Assembly (NCBI RefSeq): GCF_014192225.1
Contig: NZ_JACHXS010000009.1
Span: 124,001-188,000 of the forward strand
Direction of reading: 5' to 3'
DNA: 64,000 nucleotides
DNA from: Pseudoduganella umbonata
GTDB taxonomy: Bacteria; Pseudomonadota; Gammaproteobacteria; Burkholderiales; Burkholderiaceae_D
Shown: piece after piece, positions 16,960 to 25,204 of the stretch
Layout: the number at the start of each line of letters is the position of its first letter
Numbering within the stretch: the first letter of the stretch is position 1
Position numbers and translations under genes: made by a program
Notes under the pieces: model-generated
What the model saw: the letters and a program-made list of their open reading frames with translations, nothing else
What the model was told of the DNA's origin: nothing
The model's database searches: none

Positions 16960-19833
16960 ATGACACGAATGAAAATACGCCCAATGTCGGGCGTAGTACG
17001 GCGGGCCTTCCCTATTGCGGCACCTCTATTGATGACAATGCTGACGGCACAGGCACAAAATACGCCTGCCGACACGACCGCGCAGCCGATCCAGCGCGTG
17101 GAAATTACCGGTTCGAACATTCGCCGGGCGCAGGCCGAAACGGCATCCCCGGTGCAGACCGTGAACCGTGCCGATATCGAAAAATCGGGCAAGACGACCG
17201 TTGCGGAACTGCTGCAGACGCTGGCGGTCGATAACCAGGGTTCGGTCCCGACCACGTTCGGCAGCGGCTTTGCTTCCGGCGCGTCGGGCATCTCGCTGCG
17301 CGGCCTCGGCGCCGCGTCCACGCTGGTGCTGCTGAACGGCCGCCGCATCGCGCCGTACGGGCTGGCGGACGATGGCCAGAAAGTCTTCGCCGACCTGAAC
17401 ATCATTCCCGCGGAAGCCGTGGAACGCGTCGAGATCCTGAAGGACGGCGCGTCGGCAATCTACGGTTCCGATGCCATCGCCGGCGTGGTCAACGTCATCC
17501 TGCGCAAGGACTACGTGGGCACCACCGTGCGCCTGTCCCAGGGCCTGTCGAACGAGAGCGACGGCGGCGACACCCGCCTGGCCGTCACGCACGGCGTGGG
17601 CGACCTGGAAACGGATCGCTACAACTTCCTGTTTTCGGCCGAATACGGCAAGAAGCGCGAAGTGTGGAACCGCGACCGCGCCGGCCGTGGCGCCGTCGGC
17701 CGCGCCGACCTGCGCGAATTCGGTTTCTCGGCGCAGGAAGGGCTGGGCGGTACCGGTGCGATCGTCAATGCCGGCGCGGCGGGCAGCTCGATCATCGGTA
17801 ACGTGCAACGGCCGGGTGGCGGTTATTACAGCCGGGACAGCCTTGACGCCGCCAACGGCTTCACGCGCACCTTCCCGGGCGCCGCGTGCGCGAACCTGAC
17901 GAACCATCCACAAGGCGCCCCGGGCACCGGCTGCCTTATCGATGCCACCCAGCAGTACAACCAGATCCAGCCGCGCCAGGAAACGCTGAACCTGTTCGGC
18001 CGCGCGACCTTCCAGCTGAACAACGACTGGCAGGCCTATGTCGAATTGAATGGCTACCACAGCGATACGGATTCGTCGACGACCCCATCGGGCGTCAGCG
18101 CCAGCGTCGGCTATCCGGGCGGCCCCGTCAACAACGCCGGCGTTTCGCTGGGCGCCACCCACCCGGACAACCCGTATTTCGGCAGTGCCGCCCGCGTGCG
18201 CTACCTCGCGTGGGACGTAGGCCCACGCACCAGCGCCATCGAAACGAACTTCGTGCGCGCCGTGGCCGGCCTGAAGGGCACGGCCGCTGGCTGGGACATC
18301 GATAGCGCGTTGCTGTTCTCGCAGAGCAAGACCAACCGGAGCCAGAACGGTTACCTGCAACGCGACGTGGCCTTCGCCCTGCTGAACCCGACCGCGGCAA
18401 ACGTTGCCGCCGCCCAGGCCGGCAGCGCCGCCTATGCCGGCCTGCCTGCCGGCAGCTACTGGCGCATTGGCGAGAACGCCGGCCTCAACTCGCCAGCCAT
18501 CTACGCTGCCCTGTCGCCGACGATCACGAATGACGCCACCACCAACATCGCCATGGCCGACGTCAAGGCATCGCGCGAGTTCGGCCAGCTGCCGGGCGGT
18601 GCGATGGGCCTGGCCGTGGGCGCGGAGTTCCGCCACGACGAAACCGAACTGGCACCGACTTCGGGCACGGAACGCGGCAACATCATCGGCCTGGGCTATT
18701 CGGCCTACGAAGGCCAGCGCAATTCCGCCGCCGTATATGCCGAATTCCTGGCGCCGGTGCACTCCACGCTGGAACTGTCCGCCGCACTGCGCTACGACCA
18801 CTTCAACGACGTGGGCAACTCGTACACGCCGAAGGCGGGCTTCAAGTGGACGCCGGCGCGCAGCTTCGCACTGCGCGGCACGTTCGCCCGCGGCTTCCGC
18901 GCACCAGGCCCGGCCGAAAATGGCCGCGGTGGCCTGGCGGCGTTCTCCACGGCGGACGATCCAGCCCGCTGCGCGCTGGGCGTCGAGGCTGCCTGCTCCT
19001 CGGGGCAGGTGGCGGTGATCACGTCGCCGAACCCTGACCTGGCGCCGGAAAAGTCGAAGAGCTTCTCGCTGGGCGCCGTTTGGGATCCGCTGCCGCGTAC
19101 CAGCATCTCGCTGGACGCCTGGCAGATCGAACGCAAGAACGAGATCAACCAGGAAACGACCGAGGCGGCCATCGCGGCTGGCAACGTCGTGCGTGACCCG
19201 GGTTCCGCCGTCCCTGGCGTTGCCGGCGATCCTGGCCAGATCGTGGCCGTGCTGACCAACTACATCAACTCCGCCTCGACGAAAGTCAACGGTGTCGACC
19301 TGGATGCCCGCACCACGTTCCAGCTGGGCAATGCCGGTTCGCTGACGGCCGACATCAAGTGGACGCACATGTTCAAGTTCGAGCGCACCGACCAGGAAGG
19401 CAACACGGTCGACTTCGCCGGCACGCACGGCAACTGCGACGTGACGAACTGCATCGGCACGCCGGACGACCGTATCAACCTGGGCCTGACCTGGGATCGC
19501 GGCCCGCTGCGCCTGTCCGGCGTGGTCAACCATCGCGGCAAGTTCGACAACACGGAGAACAAGCAGGCGGAAGAATGCGCCTTCCACTTCTCCGCTGCCG
19601 CCGGTGGCGGCGATGCCCCGACCGGTTGCAAGATCAGCTCGTTCACGACGCTGGACCTGACCGCCAAGTACCGCTTCACGAACAAGGCCGAGCTGTTCGC
19701 CACGATCCAGAACGTGTTCGACAAGGAACCGCCGCTGGATCCGCTGACCTACGGCGCCGCCGGCTACAACCCGCTGGACTACAGCGGCGCACTGGGCCGT
19801 TACTTCCAGGTAGGCGTGCGCTACACCTTCTAA
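16960..19833 (+). CDS. TonB-dependent receptor 3
   Basis: A 957-residue outer-membrane receptor. The ATG at 16960 follows GGAG with 8-base spacing; a TTG two codons earlier and an ATG at 16969 are alternatives. Signal peptide MTRMKIRPMSGVVRR... ends LTAQA before Gln. VEITGSNIRRAQAETASPV leads into the plug with SGISLRGLGAASTLVLLNGRRIAPYG and DGASAIYGSDAIAGVVNVILRKD. The barrel contains the cysteine motif FAGTHGNCDVTNCIGTP near the C-terminus and ends VGVRYTF. It is strongly similar throughout to TBDR 1, including the LADDGQK segment, so the two are paralogues with probably related ligands. Confidence 0.93.
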   Translation: MTRMKIRPMSGVVRRAFPIAAPLLMTMLTAQAQNTPADTTAQPIQRVEITGSNIRRAQAETASPVQTVNRADIEKSGKTTVAELLQTLAVDNQGSVPTTFGSGFASGASGISLRGLGAASTLVLLNGRRIAPYGLADDGQKVFADLNIIPAEAVERVEILKDGASAIYGSDAIAGVVNVILRKDYVGTTVRLSQGLSNESDGGDTRLAVTHGVGDLETDRYNFLFSAEYGKKREVWNRDRAGRGAVGRADLREFGFSAQEGLGGTGAIVNAGAAGSSIIGNVQRPGGGYYSRDSLDAANGFTRTFPGAACANLTNHPQGAPGTGCLIDATQQYNQIQPRQETLNLFGRATFQLNNDWQAYVELNGYHSDTDSSTTPSGVSASVGYPGGPVNNAGVSLGATHPDNPYFGSAARVRYLAWDVGPRTSAIETNFVRAVAGLKGTAAGWDIDSALLFSQSKTNRSQNGYLQRDVAFALLNPTAANVAAAQAGSAAYAGLPAGSYWRIGENAGLNSPAIYAALSPTITNDATTNIAMADVKASREFGQLPGGAMGLAVGAEFRHDETELAPTSGTERGNIIGLGYSAYEGQRNSAAVYAEFLAPVHSTLELSAALRYDHFNDVGNSYTPKAGFKWTPARSFALRGTFARGFRAPGPAENGRGGLAAFSTADDPARCALGVEAACSSGQVAVITSPNPDLAPEKSKSFSLGAVWDPLPRTSISLDAWQIERKNEINQETTEAAIAAGNVVRDPGSAVPGVAGDPGQIVAVLTNYINSASTKVNGVDLDARTTFQLGNAGSLTADIKWTHMFKFERTDQEGNTVDFAGTHGNCDVTNCIGTPDDRINLGLTWDRGPLRLSGVVNHRGKFDNTENKQAEECAFHFSAAAGGGDAPTGCKISSFTTLDLTAKYRFTNKAELFATIQNVFDKEPPLDPLTYGAAGYNPLDYSGALGRYFQVGVRYTF

Positions 19834-19851
19834 GCTACATTGCTGCAACAG

Positions 19852-19878
19852 AAATGGGCCTTCGGGCCCATTTTTTTT
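19852..19878 (+). terminator. Intrinsic terminator of TBDR 3
   Basis: AAATGGGCC-ttc-GGGCCCATTT followed by T residues, 18 bases after the stop codon. Confidence 0.92.
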
Positions 19879-20001
19879 GATCTGTGATTTGTTAGCGATC
19901 AATATCGTGTCAAAGTGTTATTGCGAGCTGATGCATATAAGTGAAACCATCGGCTACTTCTGAGCAGTTCCATGAAAACTACTTGAGGAGCATCCCCATC
20001 C

Positions 20002-22677
20002 ATGAACACCGCCCATCCGCGCACGCTCCGCTCCCGCCGCTTCAACCTCCGCCTCGCCGCCCTGCCCCTCGCACTCGCTTCCCTGGCATCCCCTGCCGCC
20101 CATGCCCAGCAAGCCGAAGAAGGCCAGGTCGCCCGCGTCGAAATCACCGGCTCGTCGATCAAGCGCATCCAGTCGGAAACGGCGAATCCGCTGACGGTGT
20201 TCCGTGCCGAGGAATTCGTCAAGCAGGGCCTGACGACGGCGCAGGAAGTGCTGGACCGGATCCCATCGAACCAGAGCAGCTTCGGCGCGGCCAACGTGGT
20301 GGGCGGCAATGCCAGCGGCCTGCCGACCGGGGGCCAGGCCACGGCCGACCTGCGCGGGCTGGGCGGCGACAAGACCCTCGTGCTGCTCAATGGACGCCGG
20401 CTGGCCACCCACCCGTACGACGGCGCCAGCGTGGACCTGAACCTGATCCCGGTGGCGGCGCTCGAGCGCGTCGAAGTACTGCGCGACGGCGCCTCGGCGA
20501 TCTACGGCACCGATGCGATCGGCGGCGTGATCAACTTCATCACGAAGCGCGGTGTCGACCGCGCCACCATCGCGCTGGAAGCGACCTTTCCCGAGGAGAC
20601 CGGCGGGCGCGAACGGCGCGCCAACCTGACCGCCGGCGGCGGCGACCTGGAGCGCGACCGCTGGACCGTGCTGGGCGTGCTGGACTGGCACAAGCAGGAC
20701 GTGATGACGTCGCAGCAGCGGCCGTTTTCCGCCACTGGCGTGATCCCGTCGCGCGGCTTGAACATCACGTCCGGCACCACGTTCCCCGGCAATTACTTCG
20801 ACCCGGTGACGGAGGCGCAGGGCAACCCGGGCAATCCCACCGGCTGCGATGCGCCGCGGTCCGTGCCGCATCCCACCAATGGCACCTGCCGGCAGGATTA
20901 CACGCGCCAGATCGACAACATCCCGGCGCAGGAACACGTGACCGCATACGGCAAGGCCAGCATGAAGGTGGGCGCCGACCATACCGCCTCCGTCGAGCTG
21001 CTGTATTCGGTGAACCACGTGATGTCGCGCACCGCGCCACCGCCGCAGACCGGCCTGCTGCTGCCGGCGTCGAGCCCCTATTACCCCGGCAATTCAGGCG
21101 GTGTTCCCGCCCAGGCGGGGCTGTCCGGCGAGCCATTGTCGGTCAACTGGCGGCCCACCGAGGCGGGCCAGCGCCAGATCAAGTCGAAGGGTTCGGGCAC
21201 GCGGCTGGTCGGCTCGCTGGAAGGCTTGATCGCCGGCTGGGATTACACGGGCGGGCTGAGTTATTCCGTCAGCCGCTCGGAAGAGCAATTCACCGGCGGC
21301 TACGTCACCGATGCCACGTTCGCGGCCGGCGTCTTCAACGGCATCCTGAATCCGTTCGGGTTGCAGGACGAGGCCGGGCGCACCTACCTGGCCAGCACCG
21401 CGCTGCGCGGCCGCGTGCAGGATGCCAGCAACCAGCAGACCGCGTTCGACTTCAAGGCCAGCCGCGAACTGTTCGACCTGGCAGGCGGCAAGCTGGCGGT
21501 GGCGTTCGGCGGCGAGCTGCGGCACGAGAAGGCCGACTTCAACGTCAACCGCGACATCGCCGGGCAGGCCTCCAGCTCGGGCCTGTCCGGCTCGCTGTCG
21601 AAGGATGGCAGCCGCACCGTGCAGGCCGTGTTCGGCGAAGTCAGCGCACCGCTGCTGAAGACGCTCGAAGCGTCGCTGGCCGCGCGCTACGATCACTACA
21701 GCGATGCCGGCAGCACATGGAACCCGAAGGCTTCGCTGCGCTTCCAGCCGAGCCAGGCCTTCGTGCTGCGCGGCTCCGCCAGCACGGGATTCCGCGCGCC
21801 CACGCTGTTCGAGAAAAACGCCCCGCTGTCGCGCAACGACACCAGCAATACCTACGACGATCCGATCCTGTGCCCGGGCGGCGTGCCGCAGCCGGGCGCG
21901 AACCCGCTGCGCGACTGCGACCTGCAGCAGTTCAAGCTGCAAGGCGGCAACGCCGACCTGAAGCCGGAGAAATCGCGCACCTACTCGATCGGCGCCGTCT
22001 TCGAGCCGATCCCGGCCCTGACGCTGACACTGGATTACTGGACCATCCGCCTGCGCGACAAGATCGGCGCGCTGCCGGAGCAGACCATCTTCGGCAATTA
22101 CGAAAAATACCGCGACCGGTTCCTGCGCTTCCCCGACGGTTCGCCGAACGCGATCCTCGACCTGAACGAGAACCTCGGCAAGGTGAAGACGGACGGCGTC
22201 GACGTCAGCCTGACGGCGCGCGCGCCGAACCAGAGCTGGGGTGCGCTGTCGTTCACGCTGGACGGCACGTGGGTGCACAACTATGAATACCAGAACGAAC
22301 GCGATGGCGAGTTCACGCAGAACGTGGCCCGGTACGCGGACAACAACGTGGTATTCCGCTGGCGGCACAACGCGGCGCTGACCTGGCGCTCGGGCGTGTG
22401 GAGCGCCACCGTGGCCCACAACTTCAAGACCGGCTACGACGACCAGAACCTGGTCGAGCCGCAATTCTTCAACCGCGTACCGTCGTATGGCCTGGTGAAC
22501 CTGTCGGGCACGTACACGGGCTTCCGCAACGTGTCGCTCACCGCCGGCATCAAGAACGTGGCCGACAAGGAGCCGCATTTCTCGAACCAGGGCACGCTGT
22601 TCCAGAAGGGCTACGACCCGCGCTACACCGACCCGGTCGGCCGCGCCCTGTACCTGCGCGGCTCGTACACGTTCTGA
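20002..22677 (+). CDS. TonB-dependent receptor 4
   Basis: An 891-residue outer-membrane receptor. The signal peptide is Arg-rich at its start (MNTAHPRTLRSRRFNLR) and ends AAHA before Gln. VEITGSSIKRIQSETANPL leads to the plug with ADLRGLGGDKTLVLLNGRRLATH and DGASAIYGTDAIGGVINFITKRG. The barrel ends LRGSYTF. GAGGAG about 10 bases before the ATG supports the start. Plug features (LERVEVLRDGAS, GGVINFITK) group it with TBDR 6 rather than 1/3/7. GC-richer codon use than TBDRs 1-3. No terminator of its own is clear; a repeat pair follows at 22688. Ligand unknown. Confidence 0.93.
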   Translation: MNTAHPRTLRSRRFNLRLAALPLALASLASPAAHAQQAEEGQVARVEITGSSIKRIQSETANPLTVFRAEEFVKQGLTTAQEVLDRIPSNQSSFGAANVVGGNASGLPTGGQATADLRGLGGDKTLVLLNGRRLATHPYDGASVDLNLIPVAALERVEVLRDGASAIYGTDAIGGVINFITKRGVDRATIALEATFPEETGGRERRANLTAGGGDLERDRWTVLGVLDWHKQDVMTSQQRPFSATGVIPSRGLNITSGTTFPGNYFDPVTEAQGNPGNPTGCDAPRSVPHPTNGTCRQDYTRQIDNIPAQEHVTAYGKASMKVGADHTASVELLYSVNHVMSRTAPPPQTGLLLPASSPYYPGNSGGVPAQAGLSGEPLSVNWRPTEAGQRQIKSKGSGTRLVGSLEGLIAGWDYTGGLSYSVSRSEEQFTGGYVTDATFAAGVFNGILNPFGLQDEAGRTYLASTALRGRVQDASNQQTAFDFKASRELFDLAGGKLAVAFGGELRHEKADFNVNRDIAGQASSSGLSGSLSKDGSRTVQAVFGEVSAPLLKTLEASLAARYDHYSDAGSTWNPKASLRFQPSQAFVLRGSASTGFRAPTLFEKNAPLSRNDTSNTYDDPILCPGGVPQPGANPLRDCDLQQFKLQGGNADLKPEKSRTYSIGAVFEPIPALTLTLDYWTIRLRDKIGALPEQTIFGNYEKYRDRFLRFPDGSPNAILDLNENLGKVKTDGVDVSLTARAPNQSWGALSFTLDGTWVHNYEYQNERDGEFTQNVARYADNNVVFRWRHNAALTWRSGVWSATVAHNFKTGYDDQNLVEPQFFNRVPSYGLVNLSGTYTGFRNVSLTAGIKNVADKEPHFSNQGTLFQKGYDPRYTDPVGRALYLRGSYTF

Positions 22678-22687
22678 CCCGGAGATA

Positions 22688-22772
22688 GTTGCAAGAAAAC
22701 CGGTGACAGACACCGGTTTTTCTGGAACGGATGTTCCCAGAAAATAGGTGTCTGTCACCGGTTTTCAGGCAA
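22688..22772. repeat. Dispersed palindromic repeat pair between TBDR 4 and tldD
   Basis: Two core hairpins in opposite orientation, GGTGACAGACACC at about 22701 and GGTGTCTGTCACC at 22747, joined by GGAAC-ggat-GTTCC, itself an inverted repeat. The pair is bounded outside by GTTGC and GCAAC, so the whole 85-base element is a nested palindrome. It lies between convergent gene ends. Confidence 0.9.
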
Positions 22773-22773
22773 C

Positions 22774-22804
22774 AAAAAAGGCGCCAGGATGATCCGGCGC
22801 CTTG
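22774..22804 (-). terminator. Intrinsic terminator of tldD
   Basis: On the minus strand AAGGCGCC, 11 loop bases, GGCGCC and six T residues, 21 bases after the tldD stop and abutting the palindromic repeat. Confidence 0.88.
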
Positions 22805-22824
22805 TCGTTGCAGCGGAGCGAAGG

Positions 22825-24285
22825 TTACGCGGTGCCGCCGACGGTCACGCCGTCGATGCGCAAGGTCGGCTGGCCGACGCCGACCGGCACGCTCTGCCCT
22901 TCCTTGCCGCACACGCCCACGCCGGGGTCGAGCTTCATGTCGTTGCCGATCATCGATACGCGGTTCAGCACGTCGGGACCGTTGCCGATCAGCGTGGCGC
23001 CCTTCACCGGGTACGTGATCTTGCCGTCTTCGATCATGTAGGCTTCGCTGGCCGAGAACACGAACTTGCCGTTCGTGATGTCGACCTGGCCGCCGCCGAA
23101 GTTCACCGCGTACAGGCCGTTCTTGACGGAAGCCAGGATCTCGGCCGGGTCCTTGTCGCCGGCCAGCATGTACGTGTTCGTCATGCGCGGCATCGGCAGG
23201 TGCGCGAACGATTCGCGGCGGGCGTTGCCCGTGACCGGCATTTTCATCAGGCGGGCGTTCAGCGTGTCCTGGATGTAGCCGCGCAGGATGCCGTCCTCGA
23301 TCAGCGTGGTGCACTGGGTGGGGTTGCCCTCGTCGTCGATGTTCAGCGAGCCGCGGCGGTCCTGCAGGGTGCCGTCGTCGACCACCGTCACGCCCTTGGC
23401 CGCGACGCGTTCGCCGATGCGGCCCGAGAACGTCGACGAGCCCTTGCGATTGAAGTCGCCTTCCAGGCCGTGGCCGATCGCCTCGTGCAGCAGGATGCCG
23501 GGCCAGCCCGGGCCCAGCACCACGGTCATCGGGCCGGCGGGGGCCGGGCGCGAATCCAGGTTGACCAGCGCGCCCTTGACGGCGTCTTCGGCGTACTGCG
23601 TCAGCAGTTCGTCGGTGAAATAGCCGTAGTCGTAGCGGCCGCCGCCGCCGGACGAGCCCATCTCGCGCCGGCCGTCCTGCTCGACGATGACGGTGACCGA
23701 TACGCGCACCAGCGGGCGGATGTCCGCCGCCAGCACGCCGTCGCTGCGCACCACCAGCACCACGTCGTATTCGCCGGCCAGGCCGGCCATCACCTGCACC
23801 ACGCGCGGATCCTTGGCGCGGGCGATCTTTTCCACCCGTTCGAGCAGCTTCACCTTGGCCGCGGCATCGAGCGAGCTCAAAGGATCGTTCGGCAGGTACA
23901 GCGAACGGCCGCCCTGCTGGGCCAGGCTGCCGGCCACCTTGATCTTGCCGGCGCCGGCGCGCGCGATCGTGCGCGTGGCGGCGGCCGCGTCGAGCAGCGC
24001 CGCTTCGGAAATCTCGTCGGAGTACGAGAACGCCGTTTTCTCGCCGGACACGGCGCGCACGCCAACGCCCTGGTCGATCGAGAAGCTGCCCGTCTTGACG
24101 ATGCCTTCCTCCAGGCTCCAGCCCTCGTTCTTGGTGAACTGGAAGTACAGGTCGGCGTAGTCGACCTTGTGCGTGAACATGGTGCCGAGCGTCTTGATCA
24201 GCTTGCCTTCGTCCAGGCCGAACGGGGTCAGCAATACATCGCGTGCGACGGCCAGCGACGTGAGGTTCGGTTCGAATGGTTTCAT
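22825..24285 (-). CDS. tldD: Metalloprotease TldD
   Basis: A 486-residue protein of the TldD/PmbA family; TldD pairs with TldE (PmbA) to form a zinc protease that degrades unfolded peptides and matures some modified peptides. The catalytic zinc motif HEAIGHGLEGD is clear in the centre, preceded by the conserved VVLGPGWPGILL and followed by the Cys- and Gly-rich C-terminal region GVCGKEGQSVPVGVGQPTLRI. Length matches the E. coli enzyme (481). It is the last of three same-strand genes yhdP-nit-tldD, 88 bases after the amidase. The partner tldE is not in this window. Confidence 0.96.
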   Translation of the reverse strand: MKPFEPNLTSLAVARDVLLTPFGLDEGKLIKTLGTMFTHKVDYADLYFQFTKNEGWSLEEGIVKTGSFSIDQGVGVRAVSGEKTAFSYSDEISEAALLDAAAATRTIARAGAGKIKVAGSLAQQGGRSLYLPNDPLSSLDAAAKVKLLERVEKIARAKDPRVVQVMAGLAGEYDVVLVVRSDGVLAADIRPLVRVSVTVIVEQDGRREMGSSGGGGRYDYGYFTDELLTQYAEDAVKGALVNLDSRPAPAGPMTVVLGPGWPGILLHEAIGHGLEGDFNRKGSSTFSGRIGERVAAKGVTVVDDGTLQDRRGSLNIDDEGNPTQCTTLIEDGILRGYIQDTLNARLMKMPVTGNARRESFAHLPMPRMTNTYMLAGDKDPAEILASVKNGLYAVNFGGGQVDITNGKFVFSASEAYMIEDGKITYPVKGATLIGNGPDVLNRVSMIGNDMKLDPGVGVCGKEGQSVPVGVGQPTLRIDGVTVGGTA

Positions 24286-24373
24286 GGTGAATTTCCCGAG
24301 CTATGACTGGCTGCCATTGTAGTGGATTCACGGCATGGCCGCCGCCGCCACGCCGCGCGGCCTAGTGTGTGCC

Positions 24374-25195
24374 TTACATCGTTCGATGCTGCAGCGCGGG
24401 CAGCTTGCGCCGCACGCTGTCGATCAGCTCGCGGTCGACCAGCCCGCCGGCGATGCCCTCGCCTTCCTCGACGATCGCGCGGACCTCGCCCCACGGGTCG
24501 ATCAGCTGGCTGTGGCCCCAGGTACGCCGGCCGTTGACGTGCGTGCCGCCCTGCGCAGCGGCCAGCACGTAGCACTGGTTTTCGATGGCGCGGGCACGCA
24601 GCAGCGTATCCCAGTGCGCCGCGCCGGTGGTGTACGTGAACGCGGCGGGCACCACGATCAGGTCTACCGGCCCCATCGCGCGGAACAGTTCCGGGAAGCG
24701 CAGGTCGTAGCAGATCGCCATGCCCACCTTGCCGGCCCCCGTCTCGACGGTGCAGACATGCCTGCCCGGCACGATGGTGCGCGCCTCGTCGTACGATTCG
24801 CTGTCGTTGGCAAAGCCGAACAGGTGGATCTTGTCGTAGCGCGACACCTGCGCGCCGGCCGGGTCGAACACGAGCGTGGTATTGAGTACCTTGCCCGCCT
24901 CGCCGCTGACGAGCGGCAGCGTGCCGCCGAATAGCCAGACGCCATGCGTGCGCGCCAGCTCGGCCATCGTGTCCTGGATGATGCCGCTGCCGAGCTGTTC
25001 GGCCACCGCCACCTTGTCGGTATCGGCCATGCCCATGATCGGCCAGTACTCGGGCAGCACGACGAGGCCGGCGCCGTTCGCGGCGGCCTGGCCGACGAGC
25101 CGGCGGGCGGTGGCGATGTTTTCCGTCACGTCGGGCGTGGAAACCATCTGGACGGCTGCAACGAAGTTGCCGGCAGGATTACCGAAAGTGCTCAT
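24374..25195 (-). CDS. Nitrilase-superfamily carbon-nitrogen hydrolase (Nit1/deaminated-glutathione amidase type)
   Basis: A 273-residue protein with the full Glu-Lys-Cys triad of the superfamily: E49 in VVLPEYWP, K122 in RYDKIHLF and C162 in AICYDLRFPE. The DKIHLFGFAND and YDLRFPELFRAMG segments resemble Nit1/Nit2-like enzymes, which hydrolyse deaminated glutathione or omega-amides in metabolite repair. AGAGGA before the ATG supports the start. The gene begins 9 bases after the yhdP stop, so it is co-transcribed with yhdP; yhdP-nit-tldD order is common in betaproteobacteria. The exact substrate is inferred from family resemblance only. Confidence 0.9.
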   Translation of the reverse strand: MSTFGNPAGNFVAAVQMVSTPDVTENIATARRLVGQAAANGAGLVVLPEYWPIMGMADTDKVAVAEQLGSGIIQDTMAELARTHGVWLFGGTLPLVSGEAGKVLNTTLVFDPAGAQVSRYDKIHLFGFANDSESYDEARTIVPGRHVCTVETGAGKVGMAICYDLRFPELFRAMGPVDLIVVPAAFTYTTGAAHWDTLLRARAIENQCYVLAAAQGGTHVNGRRTWGHSQLIDPWGEVRAIVEEGEGIAGGLVDRELIDSVRRKLPALQHRTM

Positions 25196-25204
25196 GATGT
25201 CCTC

